DNA of 64,000 nucleotides from Glossina fuscipes (taxonomy: Eukaryota; Arthropoda; Insecta; Diptera; Glossinidae): positions 19,047,280 to 19,111,279 of the forward strand of contig NW_023998414.1 of NCBI RefSeq assembly GCF_014805625.2, given 5' to 3'. Both the position numbers and the translations under genes were made by a program. Shown here piece after piece: positions 1 through 12,700 of the stretch (its first letter is position 1; every line of letters begins with the position of its first letter). The notes under the pieces were generated by a model. It was not told where the DNA came from, did not search any database, and saw nothing but the letters and a program-made list of their open reading frames with translations.

Positions 1-3000
1 GCCGCCAGCTAACAAAAATTGAAGCCGTGGCAGTGAAATTTAACCAATAATGTAATGCTTACGAGCATCTTTTCGTATTTCCAAAAAACTTAGTTGTAAA
101 ATGGGCTTAGATAAGTCACTGAACGAGTATTTCTTGTCGATCGAAGTTGGGTTAAATGAAAAATCGATGATTTTAAGTATCAAGAGCTTTGTTTGAATCC
201 GTTAAGGCAATTTACTAAGCGATAATATTTTTATTTTTCAGTCAATGATTTATTATTTATGTATTTTAGAAATCAAAGAAATAAAGAGACCCTTTAACGT
301 GAAGTTAAACTTACAAACAATTATTTAAGATTTCAAAATCAATTGAAAAGGAACAAGAGGAAGACCGGCATTCCTACACTCTTTTTAAATCTCTTTATAA
401 AAACAAGTAAAAAAATTGTATTCAGTTGCGACCGTATCTTGTATATTCATAATTATTAACCATTAGGTGGGCATGGCTGAATGAAGAATAGATTTATCAA
501 AATGTATATGTGTAGCTGTTGTAGTTTATGAGCAAAGAGCAAACCACACGGAAAGCAAAGATGCTGTCAGCTTAGATTTTATAGACATATGGACATTGTA
601 AGCGTCTTCTTTGACCTTCCTGCCCCATTTTCAAACTCCTTTGCAAATTTGTAAGCGATATCTTCTTTTTTCCGAACGGGAACATGTTTACCACAGATAT
701 TACATAGTTGGACATATGAACAGATGAGCAGATGACCGCTCATAATTTGCAGCGATGCAGAATTTGACGCGAATCAAGTATAATATACTTTACGGTGTCT
801 CTGCAGCTTCCTTATGGGCTCAGGAAACGTTTTCACAAAATGAATGCATCTTTAGTGATGGGTATAATAATAACATTTACTTCTCGCTTTGAACGCGAGA
901 TGATTCAAAGTCAGGTGCAACGCTGACTTTCAGTTTGTAATCAAATGGCCTTGTAAGTTTTGCGATTACGGCGCCATCTATTGTTAATTTTACAATACAA
1001 ATTGATTCAGAGAGGTGAATATTTCGTGCTTTTAGTGTAATAAGACAACAACCAAATGCATCTCGTCAAACAGACGTTTATCACAAGCAGATGGAGCTGA
1101 TAATATGTTAACTTATTGCGAGGTTCGTGCATGTATTAAGGACCAAATTATCTAACGGACCAAATTAGCAAAAGCCGAAAAAAAAAAAACAGTTTAAGAG
1201 AAATAATAAATTTGAAAACAATTTGATGACTTGCAGCAAATTAATCAAGATAAAGAAGATAAATATTTTGCTGAAAGCGATGACGATAATAACAATCGTC
1301 TGAAGATTAATCGGTTTAGATCTTATGAGTATAGTTAGATAGTAAGATAGTCAAATGTAAAGTACTCATTAATAAATTATCATCAAAACGAACCTTTTCA
1401 TTGTGTTTTCACTACATACTAAAGATTTTATAATCATTTTTGTTCCGTATAAAAAATCGGTATTCATTTTTATTATTGTTTATTATTGTTTATTATTGTT
1501 TTGAGGCATGCGAGCCCACAAAATCTGCCCACGTTTTATTATATCGATAGATTCATAATCATTTTTTGCGTTAATCTAAACTTGTCTGTCCATCGGGCAG
1601 TCTTGTTTACTTGCGTTCAGCTTATAGGCTGCAATTTTTTAAAATATATTTTTAAAAATGCTTCGGATGAGTCCACTTTTCCGACCGCTTCTCGTCGCCG
1701 TATTTTGCAAAATCGTTATTGAATAATTGTATTAAGCGAAATGACCCACTAAGGCGTTTTCACTTGTTATTTTTTAATTTTTTTTTTTTCTTTTTATTTT
1801 TCTTAACATTTCAAGTCTTTCATTAGATTTTTTTAATTAAAACTCTTTAAAAAGAATTTTACTATCGCAGTCACCTTAACCTTTACAAGCCATGGATACC
1901 GATATAATATAATTAAATTCTGTGATATAGCGGAAAACTGGAATTGTTAATAAAATTCTCGAATATTTCGTTGGAAGAGAAAGAATCTGCAGGCGCTTGG
2001 AATAATAAAAATCGCTAAATGACCTTTGCCAAGCTTGGAAGATAAGGGGGAAAACCAAGCAACAGAATTAAAAATATTTTTAATTAAAATCTTTTAATGC
2101 TGCAGACAATTTTAACCTTTCAGAGATGACTGCGAAAAATAAGAAACAAAAAAAATTCTTCAAAGAGATGCATCGTAGCAGAAGTTAAAAAAGATCGAAA
2201 CGCATATGCTTTGGTAATTGAAATGCAGGATATTTTTCACAATTCACTATTTACGTGGATTTTGAACTACCTTCAAAAATAATTATTTGCCAATATGCTA
2301 TTCGAAAACGGAAAATGAAGAAATCCGGTTAGCAATTTTTGCGGAATTTGTAGTAACTAAGCAGACTTGTTACTATCCGTTACTTGTGGGGAGAGTTTAG
2401 TGTGCCGCTGCCGGAAAGCTCTATTGCATTCAGTCTACAGGCCTTAAGCGAACTGAGCAAATAACCCAAAATGGACTGAATTCTTTAACATAGCAATTAT
2501 GCTCTACAGCAATCAATTAACAGGGTCGCAGAGTTGAATACCATTGCATTCATTTTTTTAACATTTAAAGTTTAAAGCGGATTAGTATTCATTTCATAAT
2601 TTTATTACAATCTTAATTAGAAATTTGATCCATGTAATTATGGAACTTGTTGTTTCCATTGTATATTATGGGGTAAAGTAAGATATATGCTCTAAACGCC
2701 CCTGAAACAATCTCTCAGCGAAAGTCTTGCTCAACACCCCTGATTTTAAGTCTCGCCCGTACACAAACACTACTCCCCTAACCGCCATCGTGGTTGTGCA
2801 TATAAGGGCAATTCCACTAAGTGGATGGTCAAAAAGAAAACTATCTGAACTAATTAAGCGAAGAGAAGGAAATTCCAGTTAATTTTGCAACTCTTTAAAG
2901 TTTTTAGCCTTTCCGAAAGTGCTATAAGAAAAAAGTGTTGCTTATGATAATTTACGATCCTTGCTTAGAATCTGAAAGTTTACGCAAAGAAACTTTTTTT

Positions 3001-3309
3001 GGCAACTCAAAGAAGTTAATAGAAATTCGTGGATATGTTGCGATTAGGACTTAAAAGAAAACTAGAAGAAAGAAGAAGAAAACGTGTGCCGCGGAAGAGA
3101 CGGTCATTTTTCTTTGGGGCATAAGGGATAACTGATTCTTTAGCAAATGATATTTACAGCATTTGAAAAACCCGAGTAACCTGCACGGCTTCTATACTTA
3201 AGAGAGAATGCGTTATATCATAGAGTAACGAAACGAGTAAAGAGATTCTTACGATGCGTAATGAAAAAAGTAATTTACTAACTCTGACGAACAAGTCCTT
3301 TAGAGTCAT
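1..3309. other. AT-rich non-coding DNA
   Basis: No exon-like stretch, RNA gene or intact element is seen apart from the family B copy (590-870) and a family A fragment (about 1515-1720). Open frames are short and AT-driven. Confidence 0.6.
590..870. repeat. Interspersed repeat B, copy near the window start
   Basis: Contains the same ordered blocks as 13570-14100: GTAAGCGATATCTTCTT, a TTTACCACAGATATTAC segment, GCAGAATTTGACG and GGTGTCTCTGCAGCTTCC, ending with GATGGGTATAATAA. Diverged, non-coding. Confidence 0.55.
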
Positions 3310-4460
3310 TTTCGCACATCTACATAAGAAGCGAAGCAATACTCAACAAGTTTGGTGACAAAGCCACGCGAGCTAGCATTTTCGAGCTGAGTGTTTCCAA
3401 TGTATCGCCAACCGATTTTGATATATCGATTGAAAGACGATGTGCTCTAAAAAAATTACCCCTTGTTTCCCTTTGATGTCCCTTGAATATATCAACAATT
3501 TTTAAAATTCGTTCAATGTTTTCAGTCATTTTGCCCACTTTTCACTAATTATAAAATATATTTTATGGCAAAAATGCAAAGCCAATGACTAGAGATAGCT
3601 CGCCAATCAGGAAATCAAGTAAAGCCAAGGGCAATTTGTGGTCGGTCTAACCGCGGCAGGGATGAACTTGGACCTTCCGGCTACCAACCGAATGCTACCA
3701 ACTATGCGGTAGCTATTGGAATCAATAGCAATTTCTATACATATTTTCAAAGTTAAAGAAATCAAGAAGAAATTTAAAAATATTAGTGGTATAAGTACGT
3801 ATTAGTAGTAGTGTTTTGTTGATTGAACATTTTTGAGCCTACTACTCTTTTCATGCAGTTAAAAAAAATTTCATCAATAGAGTAGGTTTCGAACTCGCGC
3901 TCCTAATACATTTTTGCCTTCTTCTGGCAAATAATGTATGTGCGTAATATGAATCATCTCATAAGAAGATTATTTTCTATGAAAATTCTTCGTTGACAAT
4001 ACAACAGTGGTAGTTCGAAGTGTGATCAGGACGATGATATGTTTTTAAGATGAACAAACAATCGGCGGAAAGAAAAAACAGATAAGCTCTGAGTGACAAG
4101 CGGAGAAGAGCTTGTGAACTCATATACATTGTAAGCATGTTATCAAGTAAATGTTCAAGATGTCGATGCCGGTATTTATGTAGGAAAAAGCTATTGTGAC
4201 ATCGTCTGCGATGGTAAAGTAAATATCTCTAACATGTCCATAAAGAAGCAAGAGCAAGAATAGACATAGAAATATTTTTCAGGTTATATCATATAAGCAA
4301 ATATCTTGAAAACCGTGAAAACGAAGGGTTCTATATAGAGAACGTTGCCCGAGTGTTTCAGAGAACATAAAAATTGTATTCCAGAGAAGAGCACATTTAC
4401 AAGATCGTATGGAGAACATTCGTGAAGCATAACGAATTCTACTTAAGTCAATACACGTCA
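3310..4460 (-). repeat. Interspersed repeat C, copy 1 (tRNA-like core)
   Basis: This stretch is the reverse complement of the block at about 24540-25590 over most of its length; landmarks are the text around 3380-3420, 3640-3730 and 3890-4100. On the minus strand it contains a tRNA-like segment (about 3640-3720) and a second box-B-like motif near 3885-3900. Divergence and small indels show it is old. The element type is not recognised. Confidence 0.75.
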
Positions 4461-4896
4461 AGTGTTCGAAACATAGGCGCCATTTAGCGGGCTCTGTGTT
4501 CAGAATTTGGTTGCCGCCGAAAACTTGGCAATTTAAAAAATTCAACTTGGATTGCATAAGCTGGGATTAAGAGTGAGTTTTTAATTTTCTAGTTATATTA
4601 TTTGTTATGATTATTATGGATTGCATATTAGCCTTAGCAGTGGTCGTTTCAAACCAACGCATTATATGAGAAGTGATCGTAAGATCAAGCGGTCCGATCG
4701 GAACCACTTTCAATAACATTCTTCGGCAACAAGGCCATAAAAGGTTAGGCGTATTAATCGAATCAGAAGGATAGACGGGTAGAGGGGCATATGAATGTGA
4801 TTGAATTGATTCATTAAGGAGTCTCTGAAGCTTCCTGTTGACTGTTGCGAGCACTTTAAGAAGACGATATATATATACATATATATATATATATAT

Positions 4897-5322
4897 TGTT
4901 ATGAAATTCGCTTTTTACAAGATACAGTCCGTATTACTAGATCGCGGATATTTTATTCAAGAGAAATACACTTCAAAGTTCTTTTATTTTACTACTTTGT
5001 CTTTCACAACAGTAGGAGCATTTATTTACAATTATATTTCTTCACGATTTATTTTTGCCGTACTCTCAGCTCAAAAGTTCTTGCCCGACTAACCAACCCT
5101 CGCTTCCAGCAATATTCTATTTATATACATTTTTACAAGCATGTTACTTTACCTAAATTTATGGTTTTATTTCTAATCCCGACCTGCTTTTCCTCTAATC
5201 GTTTTCATCGGCCTGCAGCAGCATGAGGCGCCTGCGAATGCTCATTTGGTTTTTCCTTCTTTAGCAAATTTATTATTAGGGAAAATTACTTAGCTGAAAT
5301 TAACTGGATTTGGGATTTTCGT

Positions 5323-5326
<4 letters not shown>
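4897..5326. mobile_element. Probable solo LTR inside an AT microsatellite
   Basis: A 430-bp block begins TGTTATGAAA and ends TTTTCGTAACA, so it has the TG...CA ends and short inverted termini of an LTR. It is embedded in an AT dinucleotide run and flanked by ATAT on both sides, consistent with a 4-bp target duplication typical of gypsy-like elements that favour TATATA sites. No internal retroelement genes adjoin it, so it would be a solo LTR left after recombination. A small inverted-repeat element is the alternative. Confidence 0.6.

Positions 5327-5366
<40 letters not shown>
5327..5366. repeat. AT microsatellite
   Basis: Pure AT repeat directly 3' of the probable solo LTR; it was probably continuous with the AT run at 4868-4896 before insertion. 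Confidence 0.95.
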
Positions 5367-5370
<4 letters not shown>

Positions 5371-6162
5371 AGGTTTAAAGTTTCTAGCCCATTTAGCTGA
5401 TAGGATGTTTTCTTAGAGTTACAGTCTGATCTTACGCAAGCAAGAAATATGTAATGATTCGGTCTATCAATGTTTTCTATTTTTATTACTATGATTATTA
5501 TTATTATTTGAAATGCAAACGAAATGAATTAAGTAAGCATACATGTCAGTCAGATGCCTGATTATTTTTGTTTTTTTTTTACTTTTTTTGTTTTGTTTCA
5601 ATAAAAATCGCATCAAGGCGATTTGCTCTACTAAATCGGGTTTCTACAATTCGAATCTGTGAGACGAATTTCCAAATGCTCAGTTAACATGCTCATATAC
5701 TTGCACACAAGCATGTTTACGCACATCTGTGCGCAGCTGTAAATGAATTTTTGTTAATTTCTTCTTTTTTGTTGTTGTTGTTGTTGTTGTTTTAGAATGT
5801 TACAAAAAAAATAGTAACTAAATCAACTTAATATTCATCTAATGCGCATCAAAATGATCGATGAACTTAATTTCATTGATTCGCTGATATTTCAATTATA
5901 AAATTTCCGATTCTTCAACAAAATTTTGAACGGGATACAAATGTTTTATGTTTTTAAAAAGTCAGGACAAAAACCAAGCGAAAAGAAGTAAAAAAGAAAA
6001 GACATTTGGCGAGACCAAAATAGAGCTTAAACTCTAAGAGTTGCCAACTATCTTCAATAATAAACACAACAGATTTACGGTTTATCTCAATGACTTCATC
6101 GCATATGTAGCGTAAAATATTTGCATCCATTGTGGAAGAAAGAACGCATACTTGTTTTCTTC

Positions 6163-6290
6163 AATTCAATTGGCGGCCCATTGATAGGTGTGATTGCCAG
6201 TACGTGAATTGCTCATTGTGACGAGCATGGTTGTAATTGCTGTCCCCATCAATGATTTTATTAACGTTGACAAGAACCCGGCGGTTGCAA
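6163..6290 (-). other. Weak candidate terminal exon on the minus strand
   Basis: Read on the minus strand, a pyrimidine-rich TTTTTATTATTATTTCAG ends at about 6291 and is followed by an open stretch CNRRVLVNVNKIIDGDSNYN...SHLSMGRQLN ending in a stop at 6161-6163. Base composition is less AT-biased than the flanks. No homology is recognised, and the plus strand is also open here. It may be an exon of an unseen antisense gene, or chance. Confidence 0.25.
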
Positions 6291-6952
6291 CTGAAATAAT
6301 AATAAAAATATTCTCTTTTTTTTTTTTTTTTTATATATAAGCAAAAAAGGGAATAAAGATCTGGAACTGGAGATGTGAAGAACATGATATGAATATTTCG
6401 GTTATTACTAGTAGCGGGGACTTAATTATTCGCAAACAATGCGCACTAATCTTGAACTTTGAGATTATGTGAAACGGAAACGTCTCTTGGTTTTAAGTAT
6501 AAAATAAATTTTGTTTTGAAATTATGTTTGAAAAAGAAAACAAAAGGGGGAAAAAAAAAAAGTTGATATATAGTTTTCATTAGTGTTTTCTTTTTTATTA
6601 ATTTTATTTTATTTATTTTTATTTGTATATTGGTTTAGCCAAAAATTTACTAAAACTGGTAACGGTAAATATTGTTGTTAGCACGCTGAAACACTTGTCG
6701 ATATAGCCAAACAATTTCAACCACCTGTAGAGAGTTATGCGACTGCGCATAGGCACAAACTTGTCCATGGCACACAAGTACGAATACACGCGAACATAAG
6801 CAAGCAAACAAACGAACATACATACGTTATAAATAAATAAGTAACTCATTAATTTGTGGCTGCAAGCTCGAAACTTGGTAACTGAAGAAATCAGTGCAAC
6901 GGAGACTCTTGAACGATATTGTTGGTTTGGTTTATAGAAATCGGCAAAGAAG

Positions 6953-6989
<37 letters not shown>
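6953..6989. repeat. Poly-A run (37 bases)
   Basis: Homopolymer with no retrotransposon text recognised on its 5' side; the exact length is likely unreliable. Confidence 0.95.
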
Positions 6990-6991
<2 letters not shown>

Positions 6992-7049
6992 GTCATCATT
7001 TAAATCGAGTGAAGCTGCGGTGCTTTTGTTTTGCGATAAAGTATATATG

Positions 7050-7092
<43 letters not shown>

Positions 7093-7491
7093 AATGAGTG
7101 TTTATAAAGTGGAAAGGAATTGGAATATATGTATGTGATGTATGTATGTAAACGATAAGAAAACGATGTTTTCATACTAAACAAAAATGAAAATAGCAAG
7201 CAAATACCTATCCTAAGCACCTAATAAGATGAAAAAGTGAAATATAAATAAAAATATCTAACGAAAGTAATAACTTGATGTATGCGGTTATTTATTTGTA
7301 CCGTACCGCACTATTTAGTTCGCGTAAAGCTACTGCGCATGCGCGCCTAATTATGGCCAGTTTTCTATTTCATCTCTCGCAATTATTACGATATATTTAC
7401 CTATGTAGACAGCCTTACACAAACATACATGCATTTGTGTATGGGTTTGTTTAAAGCAAAAGTGGTTTTAAATTCTTGTTTATTTAGGAAA

Positions 7492-7493
<2 letters not shown>

Positions 7494-7540
<47 letters not shown>

Positions 7541-7550
7541 NNNNNNNNNN

Positions 7551-7601
<51 letters not shown>
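7494..7601. repeat. CA microsatellite with assembly gap
   Basis: Uninterrupted AC/CA repeat on both sides of ten N at 7541-7550. The N run marks an unresolved gap of unknown true length. Confidence 0.98.
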
Positions 7602-7603
<2 letters not shown>

Positions 7604-8286
7604 ACATGTTGCATATACCAAGATGCAATTTTATGTATACAAATGATTTCTGCTTCTTTCTCTTCTTCTTCTTCTTCTTCTTAAACGATAAATAACGACA
7701 AATAATTGTTTGAATTGCATAAATAAATGCAATTTGAGATCATATTGTAAAATTTACATTAAGACGAAGTGAACTAACTAAACTAGTTTGGTATGCAGAA
7801 TAAAAATAATTGTAATATGAGTGCATTCAATTTGGTTTTCTCCTCCTCATATTTTAAAGATTAAAAATCTCAAAAACAATTTTTTTTTTTTTTTTTTTTT
7901 CACTATATGCACACAAAAATCCTTATCTACACTGAATATATTGATTGATTGGTTGGATTAATTATCTATTGATTTATTCGTTTTTTTTTTTTTCTTTTTT
8001 TTTGTTTTTTTCTATAGAAGTTTTTTATTATATAATATTCATCTCCTTCTATATATCTGAATATGAACTTGTAATCTTCACATCATCTAAATAAATTTAT
8101 AGGCAAAACAATTTTGAATGCGGTAACCCGCTACGAAGTTATAATTGGCTTATTTGTTTCTTTTCGTCACATCAGTCACAAGACCGTTAAACGTGGAACC
8201 TTAAACTTTTTGTAATTGCTGAAGAAAAAGATAGACAAAAAGTTAGTCATTGGAAGAATTGTCAATATTGGTTGTCTAGAGATTAG

Positions 8287-8570
8287 GTTTTTGAGAGCAG
8301 GCGCGGACACAACTTTTCAAAATAAAGCATTACACGGGAAGAGGCCGAAACTTTGGGCCGATTCGAAATATTTTCAATAGCGCATATCCTTAGACCAAAA
8401 TATGGCAGTCCCGTAAATTGTAAATTATTGAACAGAAGAAAACAAGACGGACAGACGGACAGATAAGTTCGGTGCACTGTAAAATGGGTCTATCTGAAAT
8501 CTGTCTGGGTTGTGGCGTACATCCGCACAAACGTAATATATCCTTGTATCACAAGTGGTGTAGGGTATAG
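8287..8570 (-). repeat. Interspersed repeat A, short inverted copy
   Basis: Read on the minus strand it begins with TATACCCTACACCACTTGTGAT, then GTGCGGATGTACGCC, the CTGTCCGTCTGTCCG run and a CGGCCTCTTCCCGTGT block, all in the same order as in other family members. It explains the short open frames on both strands here. Confidence 0.65.
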
Positions 8571-9014
8571 AAAACGAAATTGGACACTAACTTGGAGCGC
8601 CTGTTTTACCAACCGATTTTTGTTGTCTTTTCGCGGGATTTCTTGTAAAGCTTTTAAATTATTCTCTGGATATTGTAATATGCATGACAAAACGAATATA
8701 ATCCCATCGATTTCGATGTCAGGCATACAACCCATGCAATATATACTATATGTATTAGATGATTTGTTATGCAATGCATTGATGATCGTAAGGCAAATAC
8801 ATCTATCTTCCTTACGAAAAGCTAAAAAAGAAAAAAAGCAAAAAAATGTTGCTAGATCGTATCTTAAAATCACGAACGGATTTCATGGCTTATTGTTTTC
8901 CTGTTTATTTCAATTTATATATTACGTTATAGAGAAAATTTGCAAATACCATTATAATCGATTTAAAAAAGAATCGCATTTTTCTCTGACAATTATTTGG
9001 AATCAATTCAATTA

Positions 9015-9218
9015 ATTTTAAGCAAAACTAGAGTGCAGAGTTGAAAAAAGAAAACAGTGAACCTGAATGTAGCTTTATTAGTGCGCGGTGCTTGCGACTT
9101 TTGGATATAAAAAAAAAACCAAGAAAAAAAACAACAACAAAAATACAACGGGAACAGTGGCAACAGCAGTGGCAAAAGCAATTTGTCGGCACAACTAGAA
9201 ACCGGTAAAATGTTTCCG
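9015..9218 (+). CDS. Cht6: Candidate first exon of Cht6: 5' UTR plus start codons M-F-P
   Basis: The stretch is less AT-biased than its surroundings and carries CAA/CAG-rich text typical of fly 5' UTRs, then a fly-like start context GTAAAATG with ATG at 9210, codons ATG TTT CCG, and a strong donor GTAAGTG at 9219. Its phase 0 end matches the phase 0 start of the exon at 44331. Joining gives MFP followed by LPKGTLWSAFVLLWTLLFING, a textbook signal peptide that otherwise lacks a methionine. The transcription start is not visible; the left boundary is a guess. No closer exon offering an in-phase ATG was noticed, but alternative promoters cannot be excluded. Confidence 0.5.
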
Positions 9219-9749
9219 GTAAGTGAAAAAATTCAACCAGCATTTAATTATAAAATTTAACTTTTCAATATATAATGAATATATATATATATATATACCC
9301 CTACATATATATACACATATATATCTTGTCTTTGTTGTATATATTTTTTATGAATTCATATTTTTAAATTTTTATTTAATAAAATACAAGTTTTTTAGTG
9401 TACCTTCATGTCTAAATAAATCAATTTTGTCTTAAGATGAATTCACTATCGTACATACGAACTCGTCCATCTGCTTGCAAATCGCTTTCAATTTTAATAG
9501 AATTATGCCAACAATTTTCCGTTCGCTTTAACTTTTCTAGTATTGCGAATGTCAGCAATAATCAACTGTGGTTTACGGCCTTTTGCAAGTGTCAAGAAAC
9601 ATGTTTCTAACTATTTTACAAAACCATCGCCCAAACGAATGGATCCAAGGAAAGAACATCTTCAACGAACGTTCCAATCCAATAAATTCAGTTCAGTTCA
9701 GTTCTTAGACGAATACAAAATACTTACACCCTTGGCAAACTAGATAAAA

Positions 9750-9788
<39 letters not shown>

Positions 9789-12700
9789 TTCCCGGATCGT
9801 TAGAGAACGAATGAAAAAGATCAATTTTAGAGTATTCTAATTTTCCTTTTAGTAACCGCTTTGTAATAGTCAGTCGCACAAATAATATAGAATAAGATGG
9901 CGATTTCAGATTTCACATGGAACATATATTATTGAAGAAGTAAGATTTGGATGTGTTATACAATATACTATTACACGAATTTTAACAGGAATTGTCGTAA
10001 ACGTCTTAAAAGGAATTGAAATACTCCGCGCTTTAAAGACGGTAGGAAAATGTGGCTAATTAAGTTACTGACGCAAGACCGATTAGGAAAAATGACGAGT
10101 AACGTCATCGAAACACAAGCTCGAGAGAATGCTTTTGACGCGTTGACCAGACAAATAATATATGTCTTTCACGACAATTTTACAATCTATCTCTTCTTGA
10201 TTTCACCGATGATTAAAGGGCAGATGTGATACGCATGTATAATCCGATCATCTGCAGCTAGTGTATACTAAACGTTTTCTACTCTCATCACTTCAAATAA
10301 TTTAGGCGAGATGATCACATTGAAATTAAAAGCTGAAAAAGACTGAAAAATCCAAAATGTCCACTCTCAAGTACGAAGGGCATTACACTATTGAGATGAA
10401 TTTTTATTGAATGAAATCTATTCAAAAATAATCTCCTGGATTTTGAGGAGGATATCCTTTGCATTAGCGAACACATTGTCCGAAAGACCGCTACGCTACT
10501 ACATCCGTGCCGAAGGGTATAAAAGATTCGTCTTATATATGCAATATAAACATTTTATTTCATTTTATTAACGAACGAATATTTTCTGAAGGTCGTTTAC
10601 TGAATGTACTTTATATGCAGCATAGCGAGAAGAAACTAAAAATGCAAAAGTTACAGTCGATCAAGTTCGACTATTTGTCTTTCGGTTTTCAGTATGTGAA
10701 CGTTCGCCTGGCTATATAAACTGTTATTCGTTCTTCTTCTGTTATTTATTTATTTATTTTTTTTGTTCAAAACTTCAATCATTCATTCATTTCGATCATT
10801 TTGGGCATTTTTCTTCTATACTAAAATGCATTGAAAGCTGTTTTCGCGTATTTTTTTTTTTTTCTTCTTTTTTTTTTTTTTTGTTTGTTTGGCCTGTTGG
10901 CAGACATGTTTTCCTCTAAAGGGAAAAAACAAGTAAAAACATTATTTTTATACGCCTTGCGCGGTTCCAACTAACACAATCCTTTATTTAGTTTCGTGAT
11001 AAAATCCCGAAAATGGTAAATAGGAGGGGCAAATGGGGAGACCTAATCTCAGCTTACATAAGTTGTATCGTATTATTTTTCAGCCATTTTCGTCATAAAA
11101 ATGGTACAAATTAGTTTCTGTTGGCATAGAAGGGCTGACGTCTCATGAGAACGCTTGTCTGGGAGGAAGATCGAAAAACGTACATCTATGTCGGATATGT
11201 CAATACGTATACCTATTAAATTTGCTATAGCTTTTATTTTTTTCATCTTAGGCTTAATTTTTATGAAAAACGAATATATGAAGGGGGGGTGGGGGTGGGG
11301 AAGGGCGGGCTTCGAAGTGTTTCACATGCATAATTTAATATAGATAAGTACTATTATTTAGCGATCGACGTCGAAAATTTTTGAAAATTCCATTTTCTTT
11401 CATATAAGGACTTTCTTCAAAATAAGATTTTATAGGACAAAATACTCGACTATATCCACTGTTAATGAAGTGGATTCTGAACCAAAATACGTCAGCGTAC
11501 CGTTTTATAAATTGATCACAAAATATCCGTAAACAGATATTAGACGGGCAGAGAGAGAGAGGACAAACTTAAATCGATACAGGAAATAATTCTAAAGCAA
11601 TCGATATTACAAAGGTGGATCTCTCCTAAGTCCGTTCAAAGTTCGCACAGTATGCCCTTAGCAAAAATAGTGTACGAAATAAAAAACAGAATTCATGTCA
11701 GAAACGTATATTTTTCGAAATACAACAAAACTAAAATCGCTTGAACTTTCAAATGTAAAAATAGAAACGAACACTAAAGCGGTTTCATTGCCAAAACCAA
11801 TTTGCATTGTAAACGTAAGTAACTCGTAAATGCAGTGAATATTATCTATATATATATATATATATTGTGTGTATATAAATTAACAAAATATGGATTTAAA
11901 GACACCGCGTAAGTTAAATCAAGTACGCCAGCATCGACAACTCTACCGAGAGACTAGAGGTTTAAGCCCGCAAGCATTGTGTTACTAGCCGCAATTCTTA
12001 ACCTGTGTGAGTGCTATTATCATATGATCGATTAATCTTAATCTAGGGATGTAAATAAGTTTATCATAAAGTACGTATTGCCCATAGTTGGCTTCATTAG
12101 TTTTCTGACATTTCAGGTAGAATATGAATTCGTTACGAAGCCCGCCTTTTTTGTGCGTCGTCATAAGATATGATAGCCATGCTCGCGCAAAAAAACTAAA
12201 TCATCGATTGAAATCATCAATCATCATTCCAGTTCAGTGTCAGCTTAGTGCCATTCATGGGATTGCAAAATTTCTCAGATTAAGACATCACAACATCATT
12301 ACTTCTATTATCTTGCATCCGTTGTTCAGCTCAATAATCGTTTCGTTTGGTTGACCCAATTACAGCTAAGAATACTTTAGATCCAGCTTATTTGCATAGA
12401 TATATCAAAAGATTGAATTATATATACATATATGTAACTAGATGACGAAGCCTGTTTTGATTGTGTGCTTTTTTTTCATCGGTTTTTTTAATTTCCATTT
12501 AATCAACGTTAATTACATCGCTAAGCAAAACCCTTATGCGGGTAACGGAGATATGTATAACAGCAACAACTGCTATTACATAAGTGTTGCTTTAATTTCG
12601 AATCGACAGTCATTTCACAAATATTCGTGCACTTTAAAACATGATTTGCAGGAAGGCATATCTGCCATTATTTGATTCTTGTCTTACCAGCTTTTTCAGT

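Larger units (their letters stand above)
5367..9014. other. Non-coding DNA upstream of the proposed Cht6 start
   Basis: Holds microsatellites, homopolymers, the weak candidate exon at 6163-6290 and a family A copy at 8287-8570. No promoter motif could be fixed immediately upstream of 9015; core elements such as TATA or initiator are not clear. Confidence 0.5.

Noticed and set aside
6619..6999. Minus-strand open frame of 126 codons starting with poly-Phe
   Set aside because: The start is an artefact of a poly-A run on the plus strand; the rest shows no recognisable domain or splice structure.
8490..9015. Overlapping open frames of 127 and 167 codons on both strands
   Set aside because: They fall partly on a family A repeat and AT-rich DNA, lack motifs, and have no supporting splice or promoter context.
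12105..12125. Plus-strand ratchet point (TTTCAG followed by GTAGAA) in the long Cht6 intron
   Set aside because: The donor half GTAGAA is a poor match to GTAAGT, so there is no real support.
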